Shown piece after piece: positions 33,701 through 44,217 of a stretch of 64,000 bases of DNA. Position numbers and translations under genes: made by a program. Every line of letters begins with the position of its first letter. The first letter of the stretch is position 1. The stretch is taken from NCBI GenBank assembly GCA_034670405.1, contig JAXDDX010000015.1:744001-808000 (forward strand). The letters run 5' to 3'. The notes beneath the pieces are model-generated. The model was not told the DNA's origin and made no database searches. It worked only from the letters and a program-made list of their open reading frames with translations. This DNA is from Hoplostethus atlanticus. Lineage: Eukaryota; Chordata; Actinopteri; Trachichthyiformes; Trachichthyidae.

Positions 33701-36111
33701 GTTTCTAAATCAAACATACACCCTTGCATAGACTCACAGTGTCTCAGTGGGCTTACCTATAAGGGCTAGTGGGGGCAGCTTGCCAACATACTTGCCCTTG
33801 TCCAATACCCTCTCCCATTTGTAGTGGATGGGATCGGAGCCATCGGCAGACTTGCAGCTCATCTTCACATCGCCACCCTCCAGCAGTTTGCCCTCCATCC
33901 AGCACCGTGGCTTGGATGGCTTCACTGCAGACAGACAAAAAGAAAAAGAAAAACCGACGTCCTTATATGTTCTTTCCACAACCACTCCATACACAGTAGA
34001 TTCACGTTCTCCACAGCAGAGGTTTCTATTTCAGAAGTGTAGATTCGGCACAACCACCCCATTTGATTTAACTGCTTTAATATGACAAACAAATTATGTT
34101 ACAAGATGTAATCGGGCATTGGGAACACATGAAGATTTCCCTCAAACCTCTTCTCTCAAAATACAGTTCTGTAGGCAAGAGATTTGGCTTTTCTTTGACG
34201 TCCTGTCATGTCTTGATAGCGGTGCACTGGATCTGCTCAGAGGATGCATGGACACCCAATTGCATATGCATTAAATGTGCACCCTACAATTAGCATAATA
34301 ATTTAATTGGCTGTCACCTGCGCCCCTGCTCAAAATAGATGGTAATCTGACTGACGCAGCAATTACGGCCACCATAAATTTCTGAATCACATCTAATTGA
34401 CACAAAGCAGTGGCAAGTTCCACCAGAAAGTCTGAGCATGGTCAAAATGATGTATTATCCTGCAAGTGTTATTATGTGGGTCAGAATCAGAGAGTGAGGC
34501 TTGGCATGCAGTCAGCTCACTTCACATCTTAAGTACTTAAGGAACTTACATCTGCACACACACAGAAACTTGTGGTGTACAACCATGATACCATGGAGAG
34601 TGGGAGAGTGGACTGCACTGCTAGAAGAACTGACTTGCAGTACCTAAGCGTGCAGGCCCAACTGCCTCTAGGAAATGCGATGTGTTCAGTAGACCAGAAG
34701 AGGGGGGATTGCCTCTGCCCTTTTGTCCTCGGAGCCCTTATAAGATTGATACACTGAAGTGGAGTTTCTAAAGGGGCATTGCTAAAACTGATCACCTAAG
34801 GCGCTATTAGCTAAAAAGGGCATATAACCAGTCTTCAGGGCATTCATACCACAGTATTTCCTCTATAGGATGGCAATTAAGCTCTGGTGCACATGCCTTA
34901 CAGCTCTTCAAGAGCTTCCATTGGTCAGCAGTGATTATTTACAGCCACATGAATGTGTTCATCCTCTCCATTAAAATCGTAAAATTCCTTCTCCAATGTG
35001 CGCAGAAAAAATTTCAAGCTCCTTTCGATGAAAAAAAAACCCCCACTTCATGAACTAGACTGATAAGGCACTTAGATTTCTGTCATGGGCTTCAACATCG
35101 ATTTCGACATATGAGGTTTTTGACTATCTTTATTTAGTGACAGCTCGAATGCCACCAGTTTTGGGGGGGTTTCATGACACTTCCTGTTATACAGTGTCCA
35201 CAGCTGTGGTATCTCCCATTCTCAAGCCCCAAGGCAGCCACTTACTTACCCAGCACTATGAGGCTGATGGTACTCCAGTGGTATTTCCCACCGTTCTTGA
35301 CTTTGCAGCTGTACTCCCCTGAGTCTGTCAGCGACAAGTCACTGATCAGCAGTGAGGCATCGCCCTTCAAGTACTCCCCTGCAAAGGCCATACGGCCCCG
35401 CTCCGCTTCATTGGGGTCGTACAACCGTCCGGCAAAGTAGGTGATCACCTGGTAGGAAAGGGGAATAAGTGGGTGGGGGCAAACAAGGTAGATGTTTTTT
35501 TAAGTATTTAAGGTATAAGGTGTATATATATATATATATATATACTGTATAAGGTTAAGTGTTTGAGTGTATTATTGTGTTTCAAAGCCACCACCTTATC
35601 AGCGCGAAACACCATTATCCACATACTTGTATAGAACACATTGGGAATTGGATTTGCGTCAAGAATTCTGTTCATGTTGTTTAATTTGTATAATTTACCT
35701 CATGCATCTCTTTCTATTTAGTATAATACTTCATGGTACACTGCACCAAGTGTCAGTGTGTACCGGTACCTGTTTCCTTACTCAAAATGCATCATGTCTT
35801 GTGGCTGCATTGCATTCTGGTCTATTGAGGCTACTGTTGATGGAGAAATTGGTGTCTCTTCCTCTTCTACGATTGATTTCTCCCATGTCCAGTCTAGAAA
35901 GAAACTATTGCTCTTTGAGTCTGACTGATACTGTCCATGCTTTAGACACTCACCACTCTCTGTCTGTTGGTAGGATTGAGGAAAAGCCACTCAATGTCCA
36001 ACGTCGGGGCATCGCCAGTCCAGAGCTGATAGTGGCAGGGCAACGTGGCATTGTCCCCGACAACCCTCTTCATCTCCGTCTGGGCGCATGTCGTCAGCAC
36101 ACCCAGTAGGA
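27421..36111 (-). CDS. clmp: clmp: CXADR-like membrane protein (exons 2-7 of 7)
   Basis: Single-pass type I adhesion protein of the CTX/JAM branch of the Ig superfamily, found at tight junctions where it mediates homophilic contact. Human CLMP loss causes congenital short bowel. The joined exons (35954-36111, 35250-35448, 33757-33924, 32671-32793, 31278-31419, 27421-27796) give 388 residues from the first split codon. Numbering from there: end of signal peptide 1-10; V-type Ig with Cys26, Trp42 and Cys101; C2-type Ig with Cys143, Trp156 and Cys198; membrane helix about 222-246; Ser-rich tail 264-388 ending AFQTV. Sequons occur at Asn21 and Asn187. Motifs TLDIEWL, GDASL and PNEIR-EDAEAPKA and the terminal AFQTV match mammalian CLMP. 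Exon 1 (signal peptide start, phase 1) is missing from the region I could identify. Confidence 0.95.
28136..28377. repeat. 50-bp minisatellite in clmp intron 6
   Basis: Units begin 'tttagtcttgagtctagact' at 28136, 28186, 28236, 28286 and 28336, exactly 50 bp apart, each continuing 'gagggacggtcagaagga'. Further units lie at about 28757-28850 and 30485-30530, the last after the inserted element. Confidence 0.95.
28332..28847. repeat. First copy of a tandem duplication of about 524 bp
   Basis: The segment from 'cacctttagtcttgagtcta' through 'gggctctggctcaaagggaa', 'aggcctcagggagtgtgtgt' and 'ccatcccccgggagcctaca' recurs at 30485-30907 with few changes. Removing the 1,629 bp added by the element and its duplicated target leaves an ancestral period of about 524 bp. 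Confidence 0.85.
28981..29506. mobile_element. TTAA-flanked MITE nested in the hAT-like element
   Basis: Starts TTAACCCTCCTATTGTGTT. The complement of its right end is TTAACCCTCGTATTGTGCT, 16 of 19 matching. Just inside the left end is 'gggtcaaatttgacc', a near-palindrome, with a related 'gggtcaaatctgaccc' at about 29157. This is a widespread fish MITE type with TTAA ends, as used by piggyBac-like transposases. Length 526 bp. Confidence 0.85.
29727..30060. repeat. 221-bp tandem duplication inside the hAT-like element
   Basis: 'cctgataggcaggatct' occurs at 29727 and 29948 and is followed each time by 'tttgaacatcagcat', 'gccatactgtagcctataaa'. The second copy is partial. Confidence 0.85.
30485..30907. 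repeat. Second copy of the duplication in clmp intron 6
   Basis: Matches 28332-28743 in order, with a longer GT tract (about 30723-30745) and a small rearrangement near 'taggaggcttatgaggctga'. It starts immediately after the right target duplication of the inserted element. Confidence 0.85.
31278..31419 (-). CDS. clmp: clmp exon 6: transmembrane segment
   Basis: The acceptor is GTGTGTGCAG. The exon codes YVRGMG, then a hydrophobic helix VVAGAVVGVSFG...IIWLVF, a basic stop-transfer RKKEMKK and an acidic YEEEETPNEI. It ends in phase 2 (AG), and the donor GTATAG at 31277 is weaker than the others. Confidence 0.95.
31420..33756 (-). other. clmp: clmp introns 4 and 5
   Basis: Introns 31420-32670 and 32794-33756 around exon 5. 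I see no other gene. At 33118-33240 'gggcgcaaattcaggcgggg' followed by 'acacgtcccaa' resembles a fish interspersed repeat. An AT microsatellite lies near 33641-33650. Confidence 0.6.
32671..32793 (-). CDS. clmp: clmp exon 5: second half of C2-type Ig
   Basis: The acceptor GTACTCTCAG precedes DLKNPEIVTLRNLT, which includes an N-glycosylation sequon. Then AGVYKCTASNDVGEESC supplies the second disulfide cysteine and the extra CTX-type cysteine. The donor GTGAGTGG starts at 32670, phase 1. Confidence 0.95.
33757..33924 (-). CDS. clmp: clmp exon 4: first half of C2-type Ig
   Basis: The acceptor TCTGTCTGCAG precedes VKPSKPRCWMEG. An extra Cys in PSKPRC is shared with CTX-family proteins. KMSCKS holds the canonical first cysteine of the domain and YKWER its tryptophan. 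The donor GTAAGC starts at 33756. Phase 1 at both ends. Confidence 0.95.
33925..35249 (-). other. clmp: clmp intron 3
   Basis: A 1,325-bp intron between exons 3 and 4. The ORFs on either strand show no domain. 'catctgcacacacacagaaa' at about 34550 resembles the exon 6 acceptor region on the minus strand but is not followed by an exon. Confidence 0.6.
35250..35448 (-). CDS. clmp: clmp exon 3: second half of V-type Ig
   Basis: The acceptor is CCTACCAG and the exon opens with VITYFAG, completing the RV-VITY junction seen in mammalian CLMP. It carries GDASLLI and DSGEYSCKV, the Y-x-C motif with the second disulfide cysteine. The donor GTAAGTAAG starts at 35249, phase 1. Confidence 0.95.
35523..35546. 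repeat. (TA)n microsatellite in clmp intron 2
   Basis: About ten TA units between exons 2 and 3. Confidence 0.95.
35780..35940 (+). repeat. Dispersed repeat next to the exon 2 donor
   Basis: Contains 'gcattgcattctggtctatt', 'gaggctactgttgatggaga' and 'agtctagaaagaa'. The same words occur inverted at 62400-62560 and in part at 41663-41740. The match fades at about 35930, roughly 20 bp from the clmp exon 2 splice donor. The plus-strand ORF across it is repeat-derived. Confidence 0.75.
35954..36111 (-). CDS. clmp: clmp exon 2: signal peptide end and first half of V-type Ig
   Basis: The acceptor is 'cttgtctctctttctaaatgcag'-like (pyrimidine-rich, ATGCAG at 36112-36117), and the donor GTGAGTG starts at 35953. 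The exon starts in phase 1 with TC of a split codon followed by LLGVLTTCA, then the mature N-terminus QTEMKRVV and LPCHY with the first Ig cysteine. It ends with ...QRV in phase 0. The ATG seen in frame just upstream lies in the intron and is not the real start. Confidence 0.93.
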
Positions 36112-36630
36112 CTGCATTTAGAAAGAGAGACAAGTCAAAAGGCAGAAAGGCAGGATTTCGTGGTCAATAGCATCCCAACTGCAATGTAGTCATAAGGCGA
36201 GTGCCCTAAATCACCACATTTGGGGTGAAAGGCCTGGTACATAGTGCAAGGCAAGTATACACTGATGCAATATATGCCATATTCAAGCTGTCTGCTTACA
36301 TATGGCAGGCCTTGAGCCCTGTCTGAGGTTGTAAACGGCTTATCGATGAGGGGCGCCGGCCACTAGCCTGGAGTCAGTGACCTTGAGTGGGGTATGGAAA
36401 AATGTCTACGGTAGAGGAATGCCTACTTTTATACATCATGCGTCCTTTAAATAGGTTGAGAATAGAAGATTAGGGGGAATATTCTCGTCTCATTTTCAGA
36501 TCAATATTTTTAGATGTCAGCATCAAAATTTTACCTCGTTCATCTCATCGCCTCTGATTAGCCGTGACAAAAACAAGTGCAGTCTGGTGGCTGTCACACT
36601 GAAGGTACTTAGCAACTTGGATCAGTCAAC

Positions 36631-37326
36631 GGCCCAATCCCAATTCACCACTTGCCCCTACCACTACCACAGGGTGTCCCGATTCTTGTTGGGATAGAGG
36701 GGTAGGGCGAAGTGTTAGGGCTACATTCAGAGGCACACTCAAAACCGTGTGTTATGAGAAATCTCCGACAATCATCGGCAAGATGGTGGCGAACGCTGCA
36801 CAAGCAACAAAAGGAAACCACAAATTACTATTAAATAGTATTTTCTTCATTAATAAAGATTTAAAAATTATGATAACCATCGTATTATCTTAGTTTAATG
36901 TCGTTTCAATGTATTATAGACCTTTTCTTTATAACAAGCATAACAAAAAATCGCTAGTATGCTGAACGTTACAACATTGTTTTAAGGCTGATTTGTGCAT
37001 GACAGTCCCGCATTTTGACATAACATTATTTCCATGTTGCATGTATAAGTTGTGAACGAATCGCGAGCGTCCATGCTTTTCTATCTCCATCAGATGAATG
37101 GCAAACGTCATTGTGATAATACCATTATTGCCATAGTAATGTCTGCCAACAAACTCGTCGCGTCTGTTTACGTAAACGCCATCGACGACTACTGATGAAG
37201 TATCAGGGTCTTGAAGGCTTGTCCCATTTCATAGGGGAAGATTTCAACCACTACCCCTTGTAACTCTGTTCCGAGGGGCACTCGAAAATGAGGGGTAGGG
37301 GTAAAAATAAGAAATGGGATTGGGCC
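36631..37326. mobile_element. MITE with GGCCCAATCCCA termini
   Basis: The left end GGCCCAATCCCAATTC and the complement of the right end GGCCCAATCCCATTTC match at 15 of 16 positions. Both continue into 'cccctacc' words. Length 696 bp, no coding sequence. I could not identify a clean target duplication. Confidence 0.75.
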
Positions 37327-38344
37327 AACAGGTCAACTGGTAGTTTTTACACTAGAATTGACGACTTCTTCGTTTGTAGTCAGCAGTATTTGCATTTAAC
37401 ACCTCTACTGGAAAAACATTTTGTTTGTTGGAGAAATGCTTCATGCATTGCTGCATGCATCGCTTGCAGCATATTGCTGATATTTGAGTTTAGGGTACGA
37501 GATGACACTTAAGAAATGTGTCTGTAGGGATAAATGGCAGAGAGCGTGGAAGTCATGTCAACAATTACTGGTAAACACAATGTTTACAACAATCTTTGGC
37601 TTATAAATGAACTAAAACATCAATTACATGCCTGATTTTTCTCCTCTTTGTTCTGCTAATGCAGCACAAAGTAGCTCTGTGCCGCTTGATTTTGAATAAC
37701 CGCCACCAAGAAACTACTACTACAGGGTCAAGGATGTTATTATTTCTGATCAAAAGCGCTTGAATGCGCACCGAGTCCTATTCACAACATCAAAACTCAC
37801 TTATGAGGAGCACTTGAAGGCAGCATTTGCCCTTACACAAATGCTTGTTTTACGGATTATCTGGAAGTCACGTCTTTAGTGTGAAAATGAACCATTTGAT
37901 TGTGCCACATGAATCTATTGTAGATTACTAACAAGCACTTGAATGAGTCATGTTGACGGTAATGGTAAGGCTAGTTATATTAAACACAGCTGTACCAAAT
38001 ATCACCTTTCAACTATAAATACCTCATATGGGCGCCATCAGTAATTGGGAATCAAGACCAACGTACCCCCCCCCGCTCCATCTCACCCAATCCACTGATA
38101 ATGAGCCTATACAGACAGCATGCATGGTACATTGGGCAAGATCCCAAGGGGGTATCAGCTTACCCACCGCAGCGGGACAGATAGTGATGCTGGCGCTGCT
38201 TACTGGGATAGAATGACCAAGAGGCTGAGGATGAAAGCCGGAGCGCTCAATTGTTTCCCTTTTTTATTTATTTATCCTCCTTTGGATGCTGATCAACTGT
38301 ATGGACTGTGATGCGCCCAGCCTGGGAGACCTGGACCAAAATAG

Positions 38345-38850
38345 AAAGGAAAATGTGTGTGTGTGTGCACGCATGTATCTGAGTTTGTATGTGTGTGTTT
38401 AGCAATAGAATTTGTGTGTGCACGTTTATGAGCATAAACTGGTGTGTGCCTGTGTGTGTGTGTATGTGTGTTAGCAGTAGAATATGTTTATAGATATGAA
38501 CAAGTCTGTGTCAGCTATGTTAGTGTGTGTGTGTGTGTGTGTGTGTGTGCAAATGTGTGTATACGTGTGAGTGTGTAGGAAGGTATGTGTGTGTGTTTTC
38601 ATCATAAAATTTGTACATCTATAAACCTTGCACGTGTCTGAGTTTATGTGTGTGTCCAAGTGTGTGTGCATGCATTTGTGTGTATTTATGTGTGTGTGTG
38701 TGTGTGCGTTAGCTGCAGAATGTGTGCACATGTTTTTAAGCAGTGCCTATGAGCTTGTGTGTGTCTGTTATCAGCAGAATATGTGTGTGTGCATGCTTAT
38801 GGGCATGAACAGGCATGTGTCTGTGTGTGTGCACGTGACACATGCACACG
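38345..38850. repeat. GT-rich degenerate minisatellite
   Basis: GT microsatellite blocks alternate with diverged copies of 'ttagcagtagaatatg' and 'tttatagatatgaaca'-like words (about 38399, 38470, 38708, 38769). The Cys/Val-rich ORFs are products of the repeat. Confidence 0.75.
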
Positions 38851-38869
38851 CACACTCCTGTCCATGAGC

Positions 38870-39160
38870 GATTACCGCCACCAAAGGGCCGAAGCCTCTT
38901 GGAAAGAGGTGCGCGGGAGCTTTGTTCCTCTGAAGAAGCCCTGGGGGCGAGCGGTGCTCCAGTAAACTCCCTCCCCCCTGCACCCCCCCTCCCAGTGGAC
39001 TTGTCGCTGGACCAATTATAGCGGCGCCGGAACGCAGCACGGACACCGCTACCCTTCAAACTGTCGAAAGTCACGCTGCCTTCCCCGCCTGCTGGCCCCG
39101 CGTGCAAGTCAGCAACATCGCCCGAGCTCCGAGGCCCACCACAGCAGAAAGCTCTGATCC
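38870..39160. other. GC-rich, CpG-containing segment
   Basis: A locally GC-rich stretch with several CpG sites (ggcggcgccggaacgc-like sequence around 39020), unlike the AT-rich surroundings. On the minus strand it holds an open frame of 175 codons with a hydrophobic run, FPLFFLFLLPW, but the rest is low-complexity. It could be a promoter or an alternative first exon region for clmp, but no phase-1 donor after a suitable ATG is visible. Confidence 0.35.
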
Positions 39161-39676
39161 AAGGAAGAAGAAATAAAAAAAAAAGAGGAAAAGAGGGCAA
39201 ACGTCTGCCCGCAAGCGCAATTCTTCTACATCTCCTAATTGTTTTCTTTCTTCCTCCTCTCATTGGGGGCTTTCTTTCTTAAGATGGGCATGCACATTAA
39301 GCTACATGTACTGTAACTTTTGCTCTTAGATTCACTGCAGCCCTGCTGTGCTGTGTTGCAAGGATGACAAGTGATGGAGGTAAATATGCCACCGAATGCA
39401 CTACTAAAACAAATGCAAGGGAAATGAAGGAATTTTGTCAGCCCTAACTTTGCGTGCAGCCCATTTAGGGTTACAAGATGTTTGTCCAGGTCTCTAGCTG
39501 CAGAAACACTTTTGTTCTTTGACTTAATATAGACTGTGGACTGACTTGCCGATGGGTCTCAGGTTGATTTACACAAGGATAAAAGTGTTTGAGCAACCTG
39601 CCTGAGCAGGCGATAAATTCCAGTCCTGCTTTGTTAATGTCCGTGCATCTGTAGAAAGGCTGCTTGTTGGAAAGAT

Positions 39677-39700
39677 CACACACACACACACACACACACA
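39677..39700. repeat. (CA)12 microsatellite
   Basis: Uninterrupted CA tract followed by CCCCC. Confidence 0.95.
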
Positions 39701-39774
39701 CCCCCAGCCAGCCATGTGTAACAGAAAATCTTGAGAGTAAAAATCCATCAAAAAGCTGGAGGGAGATGTGTCTT

Positions 39775-39830
39775 GGTGGTGTAGTGGGTTGAGGCATGTT
39801 CATGACATCAAGGGTTCAAATCCAATGATC
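39775..39830 (+). repeat. tRNA-like SINE head fragment
   Basis: 'tggtgtagtggg' resembles a Pol III A box and 'ggttcaaatcc' (39813-39823) a B box, 34 nt apart as in tRNA genes. The rest does not fold as a functional tRNA. It is most likely a tRNA-derived SINE fragment. Confidence 0.4.
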
Positions 39831-41489
39831 TGATCCAATGATCAAAGATGTCACCGACAGGGTTTCCACCGACAGTATTCCTATGCAAATGATGGCTGAA
39901 TGGAATACAAATTGTGATCAAAAATCCTCAATATTGGAAAAAAAACAGGTTTTTAAGCTCACTTGGAAATGTTTTCTCGTCGATAAAGTCATGTTGTGAC
40001 GAATAGCAATGGAAATGCATTTGTGGAATAAGTGAGGACGTTCGCCACGCCGTCCGCCGCGACCTCCAGAAAATGTTTTATGCTCAGTCACTGCTACGTA
40101 TAAATCTCCGTCACGGCTTTATGACCATTAGTGCATTAGAATATTGGGTTTGCATTTGTTTTCGTCTACCTACAAGCAGATATGTGAAATGTGACCGACA
40201 TTAGCTGACATGAAAGAACAATAATAACTTGCCCGATTCCGATCAGTTCTTGAAAAACTCCTTCCATGGTTTGAGTTTTCTGACCTGGCTTTTATATCCA
40301 GGAAGTCTATGTATTTGCTTTAACCCAGCTCATGGAAATGCACCAAATTTGCAACATTTCAAAAGTACACTTAAAATTCACCTGACAGCTGGGTGAATAC
40401 ATAGCAGCTGAAGATGTGATCAAACCCAGCTGGTGCCTCACAAACGTATGGAAAATCTCCTAACTAATTTGATTATTGCCATGAGACCCCTGGCTGGAGC
40501 GCCACAAGAACATTGTACCAGCAAGAACAGTGGATGTGTGCATATTTCAAATGTTTTGAGGCCAGGTGCTAGATAAAAGTAGGCACAAATGGAAGAAATA
40601 TACCTATACAGCTGAACAACGCTCTGAATACTTTATTGCAACCTTTACGTGAACGAGGCCTTTGTCAGCCGACATGGCGACCTGCTCTTGTCTTGCCTGA
40701 CCCGTGAGATAGAAGGTAACATGCTTCATTTGCCTCCAGGGAGGTAACTGGCTTGTGCACACGTACGAACGGGTTGCGTTGCTTTTACATTTGTTCAAAA
40801 AACCTCTCGAGAGATAAGAGATGCCGAGTACAACTTCGGAGATACGTAGAACTTGTTTTAGATCCGTGGAAGGAATGCAGACCTACGGGGAGTTTGTTTG
40901 ACTCGCGGTGATTAATGCATGCCGATATCTTGGGTCTCTCCACCCTGCTGCTGCTGTGTAGCTGCTTTGCTGCACATTAGCTGCTTTCTGGAGTGTGGGA
41001 TCCCTTAACTGTGGCCTTGCACAATGACGGACGGACGGACGAACAGAGGCCTGCAAGAACAGAATCCTCCACGGCTCAATACGCTATCCATGCAACAATA
41101 GTAAACTATGCGGATAATCCCTTGTAATCTGGGGATTGCGAGATGCCAAACAGAAAGATGGAATGGGTGTGAAAGTCTGTGACACCTACTGTCTCACTTT
41201 TTACTTGGCGCCGCCAATTGCAATGTGAAACCTCCCCAGTGTGATCGGATCCCCACTTCCTTCACGTCTAGTTTATATCTGGGCATTTAATCAATGTTGA
41301 TGTCTAAACTTTACAGCCCAAGTCACAGAATCCCTTGAAGCTGTATACACACACACACACAATCATATAAACAGATATATTTGAGATGCTGATACACAAG
41401 ATACATGATCTCCTAGAGTTACATCTACGCTGACATATATCGTCAATCTGTGTTGTTCAATGCAATGCATGTGTTATTCTGTTTTTTTT

Positions 41490-41800
41490 TCTGGTCTACT
41501 CGCTTTTCCTCGGCCTGCCTTGTCTACTGCTACTTCAGTTAGTGATTTCCTATTTCCCAGAATGCCAGAACTCCCAATAGCAATAGTGATAGCATAGTTT
41601 TTCCCAGTCTAGAAAAAGTGAGACTGGAGAGAGAACAATGCTGTGGTGTCTCGTGCCCAGTTGTTCAAATTCCGTTGCATTCTGGTCTTCTGGTCTAGTT
41701 GTGGAGAAATTGGTGTGTCTTCCTCTTCTACGAGTCTGCAACTACTGTGATGCAAGGTGCATCAGTGCACCAGTAGTTTCTAACAGCATTAGAGTGTTTT
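41490..41800 (+). repeat. Dispersed repeat, second copy of the 35780 family
   Basis: Contains 'gttgcattctggtcttctgg' and 'gtggagaaattggtgtgtct' in common with 35790-35870. Its left part ('acttcagttagtgatttcct') matches the complement of 45489-45530. Confidence 0.65.
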
Positions 41801-44217
41801 AGGGATTGTTCCTTTATGGGGAGGTGTTATGCCTTTGGGTTTTACGAAACAGACGCATCAATCACCGACTTCAACGTGCTCTTGGTCAGGAGTAGCACCG
41901 ACTGGTCTACTTCCCACCAAATGCTTTTCCCCTTTCCCTAGGATTAAAAACAACCTCAACACCTCAAACAATCCAGGAGATCTTGCCATTCTTGTGGCAA
42001 CGCATACTGCTGCTGGCAGAAAATGAGAGCTATTAAGTTCACGTCCCAAAGCTTCATTAGAATTTCTGCATAGAGTTCATCATTTCATTTTCCGGAAGCG
42101 CAGAGTGAGAGGCAGTGCCCTTGTCGGCATGCATGCCGCAAGTTTTATATCTGTTTTTGCTGACTGTGCACCCCTGCCTAGCCAAGAATGATGAAGGGAA
42201 CTCACGGTTATGATCAATATGCGCTTCTTAGTTGGAAAGTTACGCCATTTGGCATCAGTCGTAGCGTGATTTACGATCCCACGCCCTAACAAGAGTGCCA
42301 CCTAACGTACCATCAGTCCTGGCGAGTCTGAGGGTAGGTGACATTTTACTGTTGCTGTATATATGGACCTTTCAGTGCCTCCAGACCCCGCTGCCTTAAG
42401 GATGTAGCGCTGCCGACTCCATAGCATTGACCTTCTCCGATCAATATGTAATACACGTTTGAGCTGCCAAGTCCTTTTTTGCTGCAATTTGCAACTTTTG
42501 TGCCCATTAGGTGGGAAATAGTGCTGACTGTGTGTGTGTGGGTCACAACACACACGCAGCGTCTATGGGAGTTCTCACATAAGAGTGAAACACATAAGAG
42601 ACAAAAGAACACTGCGCCGGACCGAGGCCGCGGGTGGGAGACTCGCTTCCCCGGAGTTTGCTGATTCTTCTGGTGTCACACTCCATGTATTGCGACGCCG
42701 CTGCAGGCGAGGATGTTCTCCGCTTGACTGTCAGACCTTCAGGTTGAGGCATTGCAAACAAATGCGACCTTTACGGCTTGCACTTTTGACTCAACATCTA
42801 GAATATACATGCACGCATCTCGGGAATGCATGTAATCAGGGGTGCAGTGGAGGGTGAACCCATCTCAAATCAGTTTAACCCACCTTTTTATTTGCAGGAC
42901 AGAGTTCGCCATCCTTTTTTTTCTCATTCACTTTTGTGAAACTATAACTGATTTTTGTTCATATTGGCTGCTATGATGACCACTGACTGGAGGCTATAGT
43001 TTACACACCTTTTTATTTACCTCTATATCACTGGTTCTAACTCACACAAAGCTCTGTATACTGCCAGACATGACTACGTTGTTAATTTGCTTGCTAGAGC
43101 TGTCAGTGCGTGTCTGTTTAAAAGTTAGCTCTCCCATTATTCTCAGTGTATTAAGTGTCGTTTCTGTCTGTAAGGAGCAGAGAGAAGAGCTTATCCTTGA
43201 GAAAGAGTTCCCATTTGGACACAATGTGGAACTGGCCTTGTTACACAGAGCATCAGCAGTTAATTGCACTCCAGAAAAAGGTCCCAAACAACAAGCAAAA
43301 GGCTGTTCAGTCAGGTATGTGGCGGACAAAATGTTTTTTTTGCGTCCTTTTACGTCCTTTAGCTGCATTTAATCTTGGTAATAGTTGAATTTTATGCAAT
43401 TATTTGATTTTGTGCAATCAAATATATTATTCAAAACTGTGCTTATGTGTGTGTCGTTATGCAAAACCCAATCTAACACTGTTTTTGTCTCCCACAAATG
43501 AACCCTCTTGCAATTGTCTCCTTGGCTGATCTAAAAGTTTGCCAATTATCAAAAGCCACAAAGTAGGTTTGGTTTTCATTAAGTCTAGTGCAACAGCCCC
43601 GGGGCAGCTTGACACAGTCTTGCAGACATTCTTTCGTCGCTTGGTTGGGAGGCTGTAAAAACAGGCCTAAACACTGCAGACAAGCGTGGTGTAAAAACAT
43701 GACTAATTGGGGAGGCGAAGTTGGCTGGATGGCAACCCCAACCAACCATGAAGTAGACCATACATGGCTGTAAAACACAGGCCGAGGTCCGGGGGCAATT
43801 AGAGCAACATGGAACTGAACAGAGGAGAGAGCTGAGCGGAGGAAAACTCTCTGATTAGTCATCTCTTACCTCTAAGAGGCTGTAAAAAGGAGAGCGGTCC
43901 CGGCTTGTGGAACGGATGGAGGGCTAAAGCAAAAACGCCTTGCGATCACATTTACAATCGTTTTTTGGCGTGTTTTCTGTCCCACGTTGGGTTTTCATCT
44001 CCATTTTGCAATCTAGAATCCATTAAAACAACTGCACACGAGGAAGATAGACTGCTTGCTTTGATAATAAGGGTGCTGGACAGAGTCTGGTCTGGTTTAG
44101 TCCAAAAACTGGAACATAAGCTTGTGTAGCTCCATTAAACTGGGAAAGATTGTCAGATAATCAGACAAGAATTTCTGTGTTGAGTATTAATGTATCTGTA
44201 TGTATCCCCGCATTGCC

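Noticed and set aside
35942-36133. ATG at 36133 as the clmp start codon
   Set aside because: It lies upstream of a strong splice acceptor at 36112. Translation through it would read intron sequence, and mammalian CLMP has a separate first exon.
37797-37840. Minus-strand ATG (MLPSSAPH) followed by the donor GTGAGT, considered as clmp exon 1
   Set aside because: It ends in phase 2 while exon 2 needs phase 1, and the peptide is not signal-like.
38736-39263. 175-codon minus-strand ORF with a hydrophobic run, considered as clmp exon 1 or a secreted protein
   Set aside because: The hydrophobic run follows a long basic stretch, the rest is GC-driven low complexity and GT-repeat translation, and no donor in phase 1 fits clmp.
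39775-39850. Functional tRNA gene
   Set aside because: A- and B-box-like words are present but no complete cloverleaf or acceptor stem can be drawn. SINE fragment preferred.
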